Positions 23,690 through 32,138 of a DNA stretch of 64,000 nucleotides are shown here, piece after piece. The number at the start of each line of letters is the position of its first letter. Positions within the stretch are counted from its first letter, which is position 1. A model generated the notes under the pieces. That model saw nothing but the letters and a program-made list of their open reading frames with translations, was not told where the DNA came from and did no database searches. Both the position numbers and the translations under genes were made by a program. Where the stretch lies: positions 658,859-722,858 of the forward strand of contig ML986586.1 of the NCBI GenBank assembly GCA_010094045.1. The letters are read 5' to 3'. This DNA comes from Lojkania enalia. Lineage: Eukaryota > Ascomycota > Dothideomycetes > Pleosporales.

Positions 23690-23830
23690 CCAATCTCTAT
23701 ATTCTCTAACTGCCATCTGTTTAGAGCGTCTAGCAATGTTATTTATGGATGCTTAAGGCCTAGGACGTGTTTGCGTAGTTGGAAGCATTTTCCTATGAGT
23801 ACAATAGCGTCATTGGAGGAAGTCGATACG
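23690..23830 (-). pseudogene. TPR (kinesin-light-chain type) repeat relic, copy 1
   Basis: The minus strand translates to a series resembling AIVLIGKCFQLRKHVLGL followed by KHP, a stop, and a NRWQLENIEI-like end. This fits the fungal TPR pattern of A-x-x-L-x-x-C-x-x-x-R-K-x-x-L-G-x-x-H-P found at the C terminus of NB-ARC/NACHT or phosphorylase-TPR proteins. It aligns base by base with copy 2 at 26470-26600. Only about one repeat survives, bounded on one side by the mariner relic. Confidence 0.6.
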
Positions 23831-23929
23831 AGTTGTTTTCGTGCGCAGCTTGCGTAAGCGTTTGTCTGGCTTAGTCGACGTGAGAGGGTATGTAGGAGTT
23901 CTCTAATCACTATGAAAAGAGACTCTACC

Positions 23930-24330
23930 TCGAAATAGCTAATTAGTATAGAGCTACTACGAGGCTCTTGAGGAAGGCCTTCTACCTGATTACCAACAAA
24001 GAAAGCGATTCCTACAGGATAACGCGCATATTTATGCAGCTACGTTGACGCGATAGTTTCTCACCAATCATCAAGCCAACGTCGTGGATTTCCCCCATAC
24101 TCACTAGACCTCAACCCTATTGAACACTTCTTGTGAGTATTGAAACGGACTCTCCATCAGCTCTACTCTCAGTTTCATACGATTGGAGATACGCAGGCAG
24201 AGTGAGATCAATTTTGTGAGGCCCTGTAGAGGATCCCTGGTTCATTGATCCACAGGGTTATTAATTCTATGGCACGCCGCCTGTAGGCTATACGCCGCGC
24301 GCAAGGTTATCAGACGAAGTACTGAGCTCC
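23930..24330 (+). mobile_element. Tc1/mariner-type transposase relic
   Basis: The plus strand encodes FLQDNAHIY near 23990-24020 and, in another frame after about 50 bases, FPPYSPDLNPIEHF near 24090-24130. These are the second Asp block and the [W/F]PPYSPDLNPIEH third-acid block of DD34E Tc1/mariner transposases; the remaining tail is recognisable up to about 24323. At least one frameshift separates the two blocks and several stop codons interrupt the tail. No intact N-terminal helix-turn-helix domain was found and terminal inverted repeats could not be placed with confidence. The element is inactive. Confidence 0.8.
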
Positions 24331-24556
24331 TATAATTCGAACAAGCGTTCATCATGTAATTACGGTTATTGGCGGTGGTTATAGATGTTGAATGAGGAAA
24401 TTGGCAGTAGCAGCTTATTAGTACATTGTTTACATGATCACGTGTAACGCTAGTTCAGCGTTGTATACGTAGCTTGGCCGCTAGCCTCAGCAATCAACTG
24501 TTTTACCCACGATGAACTTCGCGATGCCGGCTTCTCGCACAGCATGACACTCGGCT

Positions 24557-25794
24557 ATGTCAACTTCTCGGACAGCTGTGAATGACTATCAACATATCAC
24601 GCCGTCTTCGGGTTTTGTAGATCCGCCTTTAACACCTCCGCTAAATGACGGAAAACCCTCTACCCAAGCTCCCCAAACCATCACGCTTTTCAAAGACATT
24701 GAGGCCGGGAGGCTCATTAAGCAGCCTTCGCGGACAGTTTTCCAGCTTGCGCCAGGCGAGTACTATGAGATCGAGCGTCGAATTGTGCAAGACGAAGTGC
24801 TATATGGATATGTCAAGGATAAGATATGGTGCGTTGCTTCTAATCGAGAAGGAGAATAGGCTGACATTGCATTGTCGAAAGGGTACGATTACGACGGGAA
24901 CCTGAATCAACTCGTGGTTCGCATGCCTACAGCCATACACGAGTTGTTCGTCGCACGTGTAGAAGATACTATTTATACCCAGCTGAAATCAATTCGTGAT
25001 GGATCAGATAACGCGACGGCTTTTGCCCAGAAGATACACCCCGCCCGCTCGACCGAAATATGCTTCCCTATCGATGGTGGCCCACCCGGCGCAAGATCGG
25101 AACATGAGCCAGACGCCTCTTTTAGCACATCAGTGCACGATACCCTGGTGTAATAATTGAGGTCGCATATTCACAGAAGCGAAAGAACTTGGAGCGGCTA
25201 GCCGAAGATTATCTTTTAGATTCTAATGCAAGCGTACAAGTTGTCATTGGCCTAGATATTAAACACAGCAGGAAGGGGTCGCGGAAGGCAACACTATTGG
25301 TATGGCGGACTCATGTGGTCTGTTCTGCTGATGGGAATAAGTTAAGGGTGGCACAGAGCGTTGTACACGAGGTATGCTAAATACTTCATACGGCCTCTTT
25401 GGTATCAACGATCTAATATATTCTCTAGACGTTTCGTAATGATGAAGGAAATCCTACTGATCGTCCAGGTCTACAACTTCAGCTGACGGACTTTGCATAT
25501 GAAGAGCTTGCACATAGTGAGCTCGGAAATGACAATCGAGAACTGGTTGTATCTATGCAACAACTTTGCGAATACCTTGATGCAGCGGAGTCCATGGTAG
25601 GACAGCCGGAATCACTAGGTGAGCATTCACTTGCTCCTGGGCTTAAGAAGCGCAAAAGATCCGAGAGACCTCCAGATCAAATTCCTTCCAGTGACGAGGT
25701 GATGTATGCTGAGCAGGAGGAGAGGGCAGCGAAGCGTATGGCGCAGGAGGATTCCGATTATGAGAATTCGCCATTCAAGAGCTCGTCAGAGTAG
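24557..25794 (+). pseudogene. Frameshifted gene resembling Uma2/PD-(D/E)XK nuclease family
   Basis: Three collinear frames make one protein-like series starting MSTSRTAVNDYQHITPSSGF at 24557 and ending with a Lys/Arg/Glu-rich tail (KKRKRSE, YAEQEERAAKRMA) at 25794. The middle part reads EPDASF, then YPGVIIEVAYSQKRKNLERL, then VQVVIGLDI. That order, with D, then E-V-x-x-S and a Lys, resembles Uma2-like restriction-endonuclease folds; this is my inference. An intron at 25372-25428 joins normally. Two lesions exist: the first likely intron (24829-24881) does not keep frame with canonical sites, and a one-base shift falls between 25121 and 25140, where EPDASF runs into a stop at 25151-25153. Most of the frame is otherwise clean, so the breakage looks recent or could be a sequence error. 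I recall similar sequences as multicopy families in other fungi. Confidence 0.6.
25372..25428 (+). other. Intact intron in the nuclease-like pseudogene
   Basis: The 57-base interval begins GTATGC and ends TCTCTAG. It joins the frame ending VVHE to the frame beginning TFRNDEGNPTD without shift. Survival of a functional-looking intron supports gene origin rather than chance open frames. Confidence 0.6.
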
Positions 25795-26469
25795 AATTAC
25801 AGGACTCAACTTTAGCCATTAAGGACGTCGCGTATAATATAAGCAGGTCAATATTAAGCCCTTGTCCTATTAGTTAGACGAATGCTCCTTACGTTTGTAG
25901 GTGACCCAAACCTTAGTAAACTTTGAACGAGCTCCCCTTATGCTGTCGTTTTATCTAGCTGAAGGCTTAAGTAGATCCACTCGTGCATGCTCATCTGTGG
26001 ATCCGCTCTGGCTTGGCTCCCGCTATAGATCTTGATCTAGGCGCAAGGTTCTGATTTCCTAGATCTAATCTGGTTGCGGCTGATGTCGATGCTCGAAACC
26101 CTTGGCACCTACTGCATTAGCTCCCTCTCACGTTATTCATGGCTGCCCATACGGAACGCCCTCCCCCTCTCTTCATCGATACGAAAATGTCATCGCGTCT
26201 TGCGCAAGGTTATAGCCGGAGCAGGTCGGCCGTTCTCCCTCCTTATTAGTGGCAACATATACTGCAAAGTTACTAACATTATCATTTAATACTATTCGTA
26301 AGCATGCTTTTCTAACCTTAACCATTCCGCATTTGCGCTATCCTAGCCTACCGCTTTAAACCATGGAAGCCTAACCCCTAGAGTCCTTTGCTAGCCCTTA
26401 ACAGAAAAATCTCTTTTAAATAACACCTCGAATCCTTAGCGCATAACATACAAATAAAGGCTATTTAAC

Positions 26470-26740
26470 CACTAAATTCCATATTCTCTAGCTGCTACTA
26501 ATTCAGAGTTGAAAGCGATAACGTGCGGATACTGGAGGCTAAGAAACTGTTTCCGCGACTGGCTGCATTCCTCCATTAATACAACAGCCTTGCGATAAAA
26601 ATCTTAGCCCTTGTAAGTAAATGCAAGATTGTCCATGCAGGTCAGCGTGTCTAGATGCTTGTCCCCAAGCACCCTCTTTCTTGTTTCCATTACTTAAACC
26701 TCTAGCTCTTCGGCCTCCTTCTACCGCCCTGTTGCGAGTA
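26470..26740 (-). pseudogene. TPR (kinesin-light-chain type) repeat relic, copy 2
   Basis: The minus strand shows nearly two TPR units: KEAEELEV, a stop, VMETRKRVLGDKHLDTLT, CMDNLAFTYKG, a stop, and AVVLMEECSQSRKQFLSL with QYPHVI. This is a strong match to the TPR_10/TPR_12 type repeat of fungal NLR-like proteins, where the first stop replaces the expected Gln of the EVQVMETRK-like motif. No NB-ARC or NACHT domain survives upstream, where the inverted-repeat arm begins. It is inactive. Confidence 0.75.
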
Positions 26741-27000
26741 TTAGGAGCGGTAAAAGCTTGACGGTAGTGCTGTAGGTAAGAAAGTCTGTTACGCTCCAGA
26801 AGGCTCTCTGCGAACCAGGCGCGAAGGCAAAGATGCGGACGTAATTTAGAAGTAAGGAGGTATCCTAAATATTTAAAATTAGCTACAGTATTGGGCTTAT
26901 AAAGAAATACAGCAAAGCTCGATGTGCGCGCTATTTTATAGTCGCTTGAAGTCGAAGTACCCCTCGTATTTTCCGGCACGCGGGGAGGGACGTTAGAATG
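26740..27000 (-). repeat. Inverted repeat, right arm
   Basis: This is the reverse-complement counterpart of 21145-21450, sharing for example TTCTAAATTACGT and GCCTTCGCGCCTG. It ends about 165 bases before the SUA5 start codon, so it lies in or near that promoter. Confidence 0.75.
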
Positions 27001-27163
27001 AGATCGCAATGGTGATGTTCCGAGATGGATAGTCTTTACTCGAACACAATGACGTATATGCTGCCAAGCTTCGGCGCGGACATTTATTTCACCGTCCGAT
27101 TTCCGAGTCACAAACTTTGGACTTCGGAGCCAGGCCTTCGCAAGACCGCCTAGAAATGTTCTA

Positions 27164-28687
27164 ATGCCCATACGCTACCTCCACCTCCCAAATGTACACT
27201 TCATCAGAACAATATCATCCTCTTCCCGTGCTCTCCAAGCTCTGGTGCAGGTCCATGCAACGGAGCTTCCGCATATTTCTGTTCCCGCGCTGAATTCGCT
27301 CGCCAACCGATCCATACTTCCAATATCATCGAAAATGGAAACCAACATTCTACCTGTAAATTCTGGGAAGCTGGGCAAAATAATATTACAGCGGTCCGAT
27401 GATGAGCTCTTTGGCGAATGGAGCATTGAATACCAAGAAGGGAAGAATCTAGAGAGCTTACGACGCGCCGCCAACGAATTGGTATCAACCGATACTCCTG
27501 TTGCTTTCCCGACTGAGACAGTATACGGACTAGGAGCTGATGCGACGAGAAGCTCGGCTGTGCGCGCGATATTTGCCGCGAAAGGAAGACCTGCAGACAA
27601 CCCTCTAATTGTTCATGTCTGGTCAATAGCCCAATTGAGAGAACTGTTGGAGGGCAAGAATGCGACTAGAAGGGAATCGGATCCCATTCCGGAGATTTAC
27701 AAACCGCTAATACGCAGATTCTGGCCAGGTCCGCTCACCATCATTCTTCCTGTTCCGAAGGAATCTGTTTTGGCCCCCGAAGTCACTGCAGGACTGAGCA
27801 CCTTTGGCGCCCGTATGCCGCGAAGTATCCTTGCTTTAGCTCTCATAAATCTTGCCGGGGTACCTCTTGCTGCACCCTCCGCTAATGCTTCGACGAGACC
27901 TTCTCCTACCGCCGCTGAACACGTAAAGGACGATCTAGAAGGGAGGATACACACAATTATCGACGGGGGACCCTGTGAAGTCGGTGTTGAGAGCACAGTT
28001 GTGGACGGACTATCCTATCCGCCTTCGATCCTTCGGCCTGGTGGTGTCACTGTTGAGCAGCTACGACAGTGTCCGGGCTGGGAGAATGTCGTTGTGGGAT
28101 ACAAGGATGCACATGAGAAGGGAATCAAGCCCAGAGCTCCTGGAATGAAGTATCGACACTACTCGCCGAAGGCTACCGTCATCCTGTATGAAACTGGGGC
28201 GAAAGCTCCCTCTTTGAATAGTGTATTTGATCAAACCTCGAGACGGAGGTCAATTGGGATAATTAGGACTAAAATGTGGCCACGTGCTTTGGGTTTACCA
28301 GTGCAAGAAGCCGAGGGGGTCTCAATACGGCATACCAATGGTGATATACAGACTCCGTCTACGCCTCGCGTAGTCGTAGAGGGAGTGGAAAACTCAAACG
28401 CAAAATCTCAGCTATCCAATCTCCTACGGTCTGTGATTCAGCATCAAATACCCCACGCAGAACAGTTCATTCTGGAAAAAGGGTTGTCTCAGTCTGTGGA
28501 TGTGTGGGATATTAATTTAGGGGCAGAAACAGAAGCTGTAGCGCGAGGATTGTTTTCTGCTCTCAGGGAACTCGACAACAGGGGGGTTGATATCATTCAT
28601 GTTGAGGGTATAGATGATAAGGTCGGAGATGATATTGCCGCAGCTGTCATGAATAGGCTGAGAAAGGCAGCAGAGGTCCGAGTATAG
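27164..28687 (+). CDS. SUA5: Threonylcarbamoyl-AMP synthase (YrdC/Sua5)
   Basis: A single 507-codon exon. The enzyme makes threonylcarbamoyl-AMP from Thr, bicarbonate and ATP, the first step of the t6A37 modification in ANN-decoding tRNAs. The YrdC domain lies at about residues 100-310 with PTETVYGLGADATRSSAVRA, KGRPADNPLIVHV, GPLTIILPV and the SANASTRPSPTAAEHV signature. A Sua5 C-terminal domain begins after the linker RAPGMKYRHYSPKA and fills the rest. The first 55 residues are basic and hydroxylated with few acids, so the ATG at 27164 could start a mitochondrial presequence, and an in-frame Met at residue 58 (METNILPVNSGK) could give a cytosolic form. The dual use is inferred. The decayed inverted-repeat arm sits just upstream of the start. 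Confidence 0.94.
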   Translation: MPIRYLHLPNVHFIRTISSSSRALQALVQVHATELPHISVPALNSLANRSILPISSKMETNILPVNSGKLGKIILQRSDDELFGEWSIEYQEGKNLESLRRAANELVSTDTPVAFPTETVYGLGADATRSSAVRAIFAAKGRPADNPLIVHVWSIAQLRELLEGKNATRRESDPIPEIYKPLIRRFWPGPLTIILPVPKESVLAPEVTAGLSTFGARMPRSILALALINLAGVPLAAPSANASTRPSPTAAEHVKDDLEGRIHTIIDGGPCEVGVESTVVDGLSYPPSILRPGGVTVEQLRQCPGWENVVVGYKDAHEKGIKPRAPGMKYRHYSPKATVILYETGAKAPSLNSVFDQTSRRRSIGIIRTKMWPRALGLPVQEAEGVSIRHTNGDIQTPSTPRVVVEGVENSNAKSQLSNLLRSVIQHQIPHAEQFILEKGLSQSVDVWDINLGAETEAVARGLFSALRELDNRGVDIIHVEGIDDKVGDDIAAAVMNRLRKAAEVRV

Positions 28688-29043
28688 ATATAGACAACAG
28701 TAATTTTGCTCAATAAGTCTTATTTTTTTTTTAATTCTTGATAAAACTATCCTGCCCCCTATACGAGCTTCGGGAAATTTCTAAAGTTATTTAGTCTTGG
28801 TCTACATCATTGTGCCCGCTTTAGGCTGCTCCCACAAGCCTCGAGGTGAGAATCAATCATCTATATAAGCCGCATTGCTATTTTGAATACGAATGACGCC
28901 GAAGCATTCTAAGGCACATGAATAAAAAGGTCAGCACCCAGCGCTAAACAAGCTAACTCCACACTCATTCCATACGTAGTCGCGAGAGCTATCATACGAA
29001 GTCTACTAAATACAGGCGGTATGTGTATAAACATGCCATATTC
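28688..29043. other. Convergent intergenic region
   Basis: This lies between the SUA5 stop and the 3' end of the ankyrin gene on the opposite strand. It is AT-rich with a T run near 28725, and no gene is seen. Confidence 0.45.
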
Positions 29044-30056
29044 TTATCCTCCACTTCCTGCCCTAGGTCTTCCAGCATCGAACCATCCAGCATTCCGCAC
29101 TTCTGTTGGAGTCATAGCACGCCTTTTCTCGACCGGACTCCAGTCCATGCCTGGTGTGGGTAAGCCAGCAAGCGCCGCATCATCCCGAGCCCTCTGTCTA
29201 TCGCTCACTATGCCTACCATCGCATCCTCATTCGTAACAAGTCTCACGCCGGCGTTTCTCTGCTTCTCCCTCTCCTTTTTATCGCGCTTTTCCTCCGCCT
29301 TTTTCTTCTCAAATTCGATGATCAGCGTCTTGAAATACGCTTCTGCGGCGGGCGTGGCGGAGTAATGTACGGGCGTCCAAGAATAAGTATTTTGGGCGAG
29401 AGGATTGGCGCCATATTGAAGTAACATGCGGAGAGCTTTTAGTTCGCCGGCAGCGGAGGCATGATGAAGCGCTGTGTTGCCGTCTATGTCTGCAGCGTTG
29501 AGGATGGAGGGGCAGAGGTTGAGGAGCGTCGGGATCAGGTGGAGGGTTCCTGTGCCGGATTTGCAGGAGAGCATGAGCTAATCACATCAGATTGCCATTT
29601 CGAAAAAGAAAAAAAAGAAAGGAAGGACGGGCTTGAGATTCGTACAGCGTCCAGGCCCATCTTGTTCTGCCAGGGTGTGCATTCAGGGAACCGCTTCGCG
29701 AGCATGACGCCCATATCCTCCTTGCCGGACATGGCGGCTAGCATGAGCGGCGTCTCCCAGTCATTGTTGCGACTAGCGATTTCATTTTCGTGGCCGGATT
29801 CTATGAGGAATTCCTACACCAAGCTCCGGTTTCAGTACTATGGTCAGAGTATCGGTTGAGCTAGGCCTGCTATATGACATACGGCGATCTGGATGAATCC
29901 ATGTTTGGCTGCTAGATGCAACGAGGTGTTACTCTTATCCCCGAAATCTGGATTGCAGAGATACTTTGGGTTATTGCGGACTATGCGCTTCACGAGTGAG
30001 AGGTCGTTGAGTAAGATGGCTCGGCGTAGTCGCCGTGGTACGTCAATCCTAGCCAT
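29044..30056 (-). CDS. Ankyrin-repeat protein
   Basis: Three exons, 30056-29883, 29813-29646 and 29577-29044, join in phase 0 with introns of 69 and 68 bases to give 291 residues. The start chosen is MARIDVPRRLRRAILLNDLS; an in-frame Met 11 codons upstream is less likely. Ankyrin repeats appear as NTSLHLAAKHGFIQIAEFLI across the first splice, WETPLMLAAMSGKEDMGVML, LDALMLSCKSGTGT across the second splice, NTALHHASAAGELKALRMLL and WTPVHYSATPAAEAYF. The C-terminal third is a basic coiled-coil-like helix rich in Lys/Glu (FEKKKAEEKRDKKEREKQRN) followed by a Pro/Gly tail. The repeat series suggests a protein-binding adaptor; the partner is unknown. I recall conserved relatives in other ascomycetes but no assigned function. 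Confidence 0.9.
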
Positions 30057-30571
30057 GGTCGTAAGTCTCCGCAAAGCCATTACGAATAACGGAGGTCCAT
30101 ACATAGTCAAGGGTGAGCATGATTGGGAGTCGGAAGATCAAGCGGGAGTGTTTATGAAGTGTTGACGTGTTTGGCGTTCTGACTGCGGGCATTCACTGAT
30201 AAGCGACGGACACGGTTAGCGTTCCACGTGGAAGCGTACGATAAGATCTACATCCCTGCCTAGGTGTGCTTGGCAGCCGCCTTCGCTTCTTCACAAGACA
30301 CATTGTGTTCACATTCCTTACGCTTTCGGGTTTCTTGTTGGATTGCTATCCTTTGATTTAGTATCCATACGAAAATAGTAGCGTGCTCCACATTGTCGCC
30401 CGAATCTACAAAAACGAACGAAGGGGAAAGTGTTAGGAGTGAATTTGAGCTCCGCTCTTTGAAAAGAGACATGCGAAATGGCCAAACATTAGATATGCAT
30501 CTCAAATCTAGCATCACATTTCTCATCTATGTTTACAACATGATTCAATGTAATCGCGTACTAAAGCACGA
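30057..30571. other. Intergenic region
   Basis: This includes the ankyrin gene promoter and the 3' flank of the next minus-strand gene. I see no gene in it. Confidence 0.4.
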
Positions 30572-31198
30572 TCAAGCCTTTGCATTATCAACCTCCTTAC
30601 TTTCCTCATCCTTCTTCACCACCTCTTTCCAGCCGCCCTTGGCTAAATAGAAATCTCTCTGCAAATACATCCATACAAACATCCCCACAGGAAACACAAC
30701 CCCAGCAAGCATCTGATGCAATCCCAAATCACTATACCCCCAAAACTCATTCCCGTAGTGAAACGCTACCTCACAGAACGCCAACATCCCTAAGATATAC
30801 GGCACACTCGCATCATTATATTTCGCGGCATAGAAAAAAGCTATGCTAATCTGGAAAACCCAGCTGCTGAATAAACGCTTTTCACGGATGGTGGGGTGGA
30901 GGGGAAGTTCCATGTCGTAGAAACTTGTGGAACGTTGGCGGAGTGTGACTTTGTAGAGAGGTTTAAGCTGCCGCGAGGTATCGTAGCCATAGTATTCGTA
31001 CAAGGAAAATGTGCAAAGGGGATTCGGCCAGGTGGGACCGGGGAAGAGGTAGCATAGCGCAGTCTATGGATTTCATTAGCGAGTTAGAAATTTGATTATT
31101 GCTGAATCAATTCTTACAAGTAGGAGGATGGGCGGAAGGAACCCCTCTTTCCGTCTTTTCAAGAATGCATCGCGGAGGCGGAGATAAAAGAGTGCCAT
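30572..31198 (-). CDS. Small multi-pass membrane protein, unknown function
   Basis: Two exons, 31198-31118 and 31063-30572, join in phase 0 over a 54-base intron (GTAAGA to TAG) to give 190 residues. It starts MALFYLRLRDAFLKRRKEGF, followed by a hydrophobic segment (LPPILLLTALCYLFPGP). A polar stretch with YEYYGYDTSRQLKPLYKVTL and FYDMELPLHPTIREKRLF comes next. About three more membrane helices follow (WVFQISIAFFYAA, VPYILGMLAFCEVAFHYG, LHQMLAGVVFPVGMFVWMYL), and the tail is charged and Lys/Glu-rich. Density of specific motifs between helices suggests a conserved family, but I cannot name it. The acidic/basic cytosolic tail ends KEVDNAKA. Confidence 0.78.
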
Positions 31199-32138
31199 TT
31201 TGGTTTAAGATAATAAGCAAAGTAAGAAAAAACTGCTCAATGGTTTATATGGTTGATCGGACTCAGTTTATTACGGAATATACACCTAAATATTCATGTG
31301 TTGACTCAGAGCTAGGATAGGGGCGCTAATATTGCTTACCACACATAGGATAGCGATGATAATCAGAAAAGAATAGGAGTAAAAATGCGTTCCAAACACA
31401 GCCTCTTATTTCATTTGCAAATTATTTTGGAGGTCGAATTCTGCATTTTCGTATGTTATCAGTAACGGTGCTTACACTATGCTGATTTTCAAGCATATTA
31501 ACTCCCGACGGCGAATACGCCCCCTTTTTCCACGCCGCCCTTTTTTCTTTTTCATAGGACCCTGTATGTAGCCCGTTCCATAAAGAATTTCGAAAATCTT
31601 CCAAATTCAATGCCGACGATAATTTAGCGGTAAATAAGACCGGATATAATATTTGGTACTCACAGTATCAATGAAATCTCTATCGAAAACTACTGAGTGA
31701 CTGTCTGAGCGCTATTCTATATTTGACTTCGGAAAATCCTGCTAAGTCCTATCACAAAATACCTAGGGGCGCAAAATAATACTACAAGGTTCGTATATCG
31801 CGTTTGAGAATCCAAGATATTTCGTACGGAGACCAATAAACAATCCAGCCATTTTTTGTAGAATATTATCAATTTATTGTTTGTTATTAATACAAAGGAA
31901 ACAAATCTAGAGTATAGAATACCATGGTCAATCTCGATGTATCATTTAACCATTCTGGCCATTTTATAGATGCGTAATTAGAACGTAAGTATATCATCCC
32001 AGCAGAAGATTGCTGAAGCAGAAATGTCTTACTAAACCCCCGAACGCCAGATAGCCGACTCTGGGTATCCTAGAAGCAATTTAAGCGGAAAGAGTGCAAT
32101 GATGTTATTCAATGAACGAAACGGATCCATTCTCACGC
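31199..32138. other. Intergenic region, AT-rich
   Basis: About 940 bases between the membrane-protein promoter and the flotillin 3' end. It is AT-rich, especially after 31620. No gene or RNA was recognised. Confidence 0.4.

Larger units (their letters stand above)
20864..27163. other. Gene-poor island of decayed repeats between RAD21 and SUA5
   Basis: A 6.3-kb stretch without an intact gene. It is TA-rich with many in-frame stops and holds, in order: an inverted-repeat arm, a CTT microsatellite, a non-LTR retrotransposon tail (minus), a TPR relic (minus), a Tc1/mariner relic (plus), a broken nuclease-like gene (plus), a second TPR relic and the other inverted-repeat arm (minus). The parts 21450-22680 and 25800-26470 are low in motif content; I see nothing identifiable in them. 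Confidence 0.8.

Noticed and set aside
26539..27171. Minus-strand frame of 210 codons overlapping the SUA5 promoter
   Set aside because: The TPR motifs lie in a different frame from this ORF, so it is a shadow of relic sequence plus the inverted-repeat arm.
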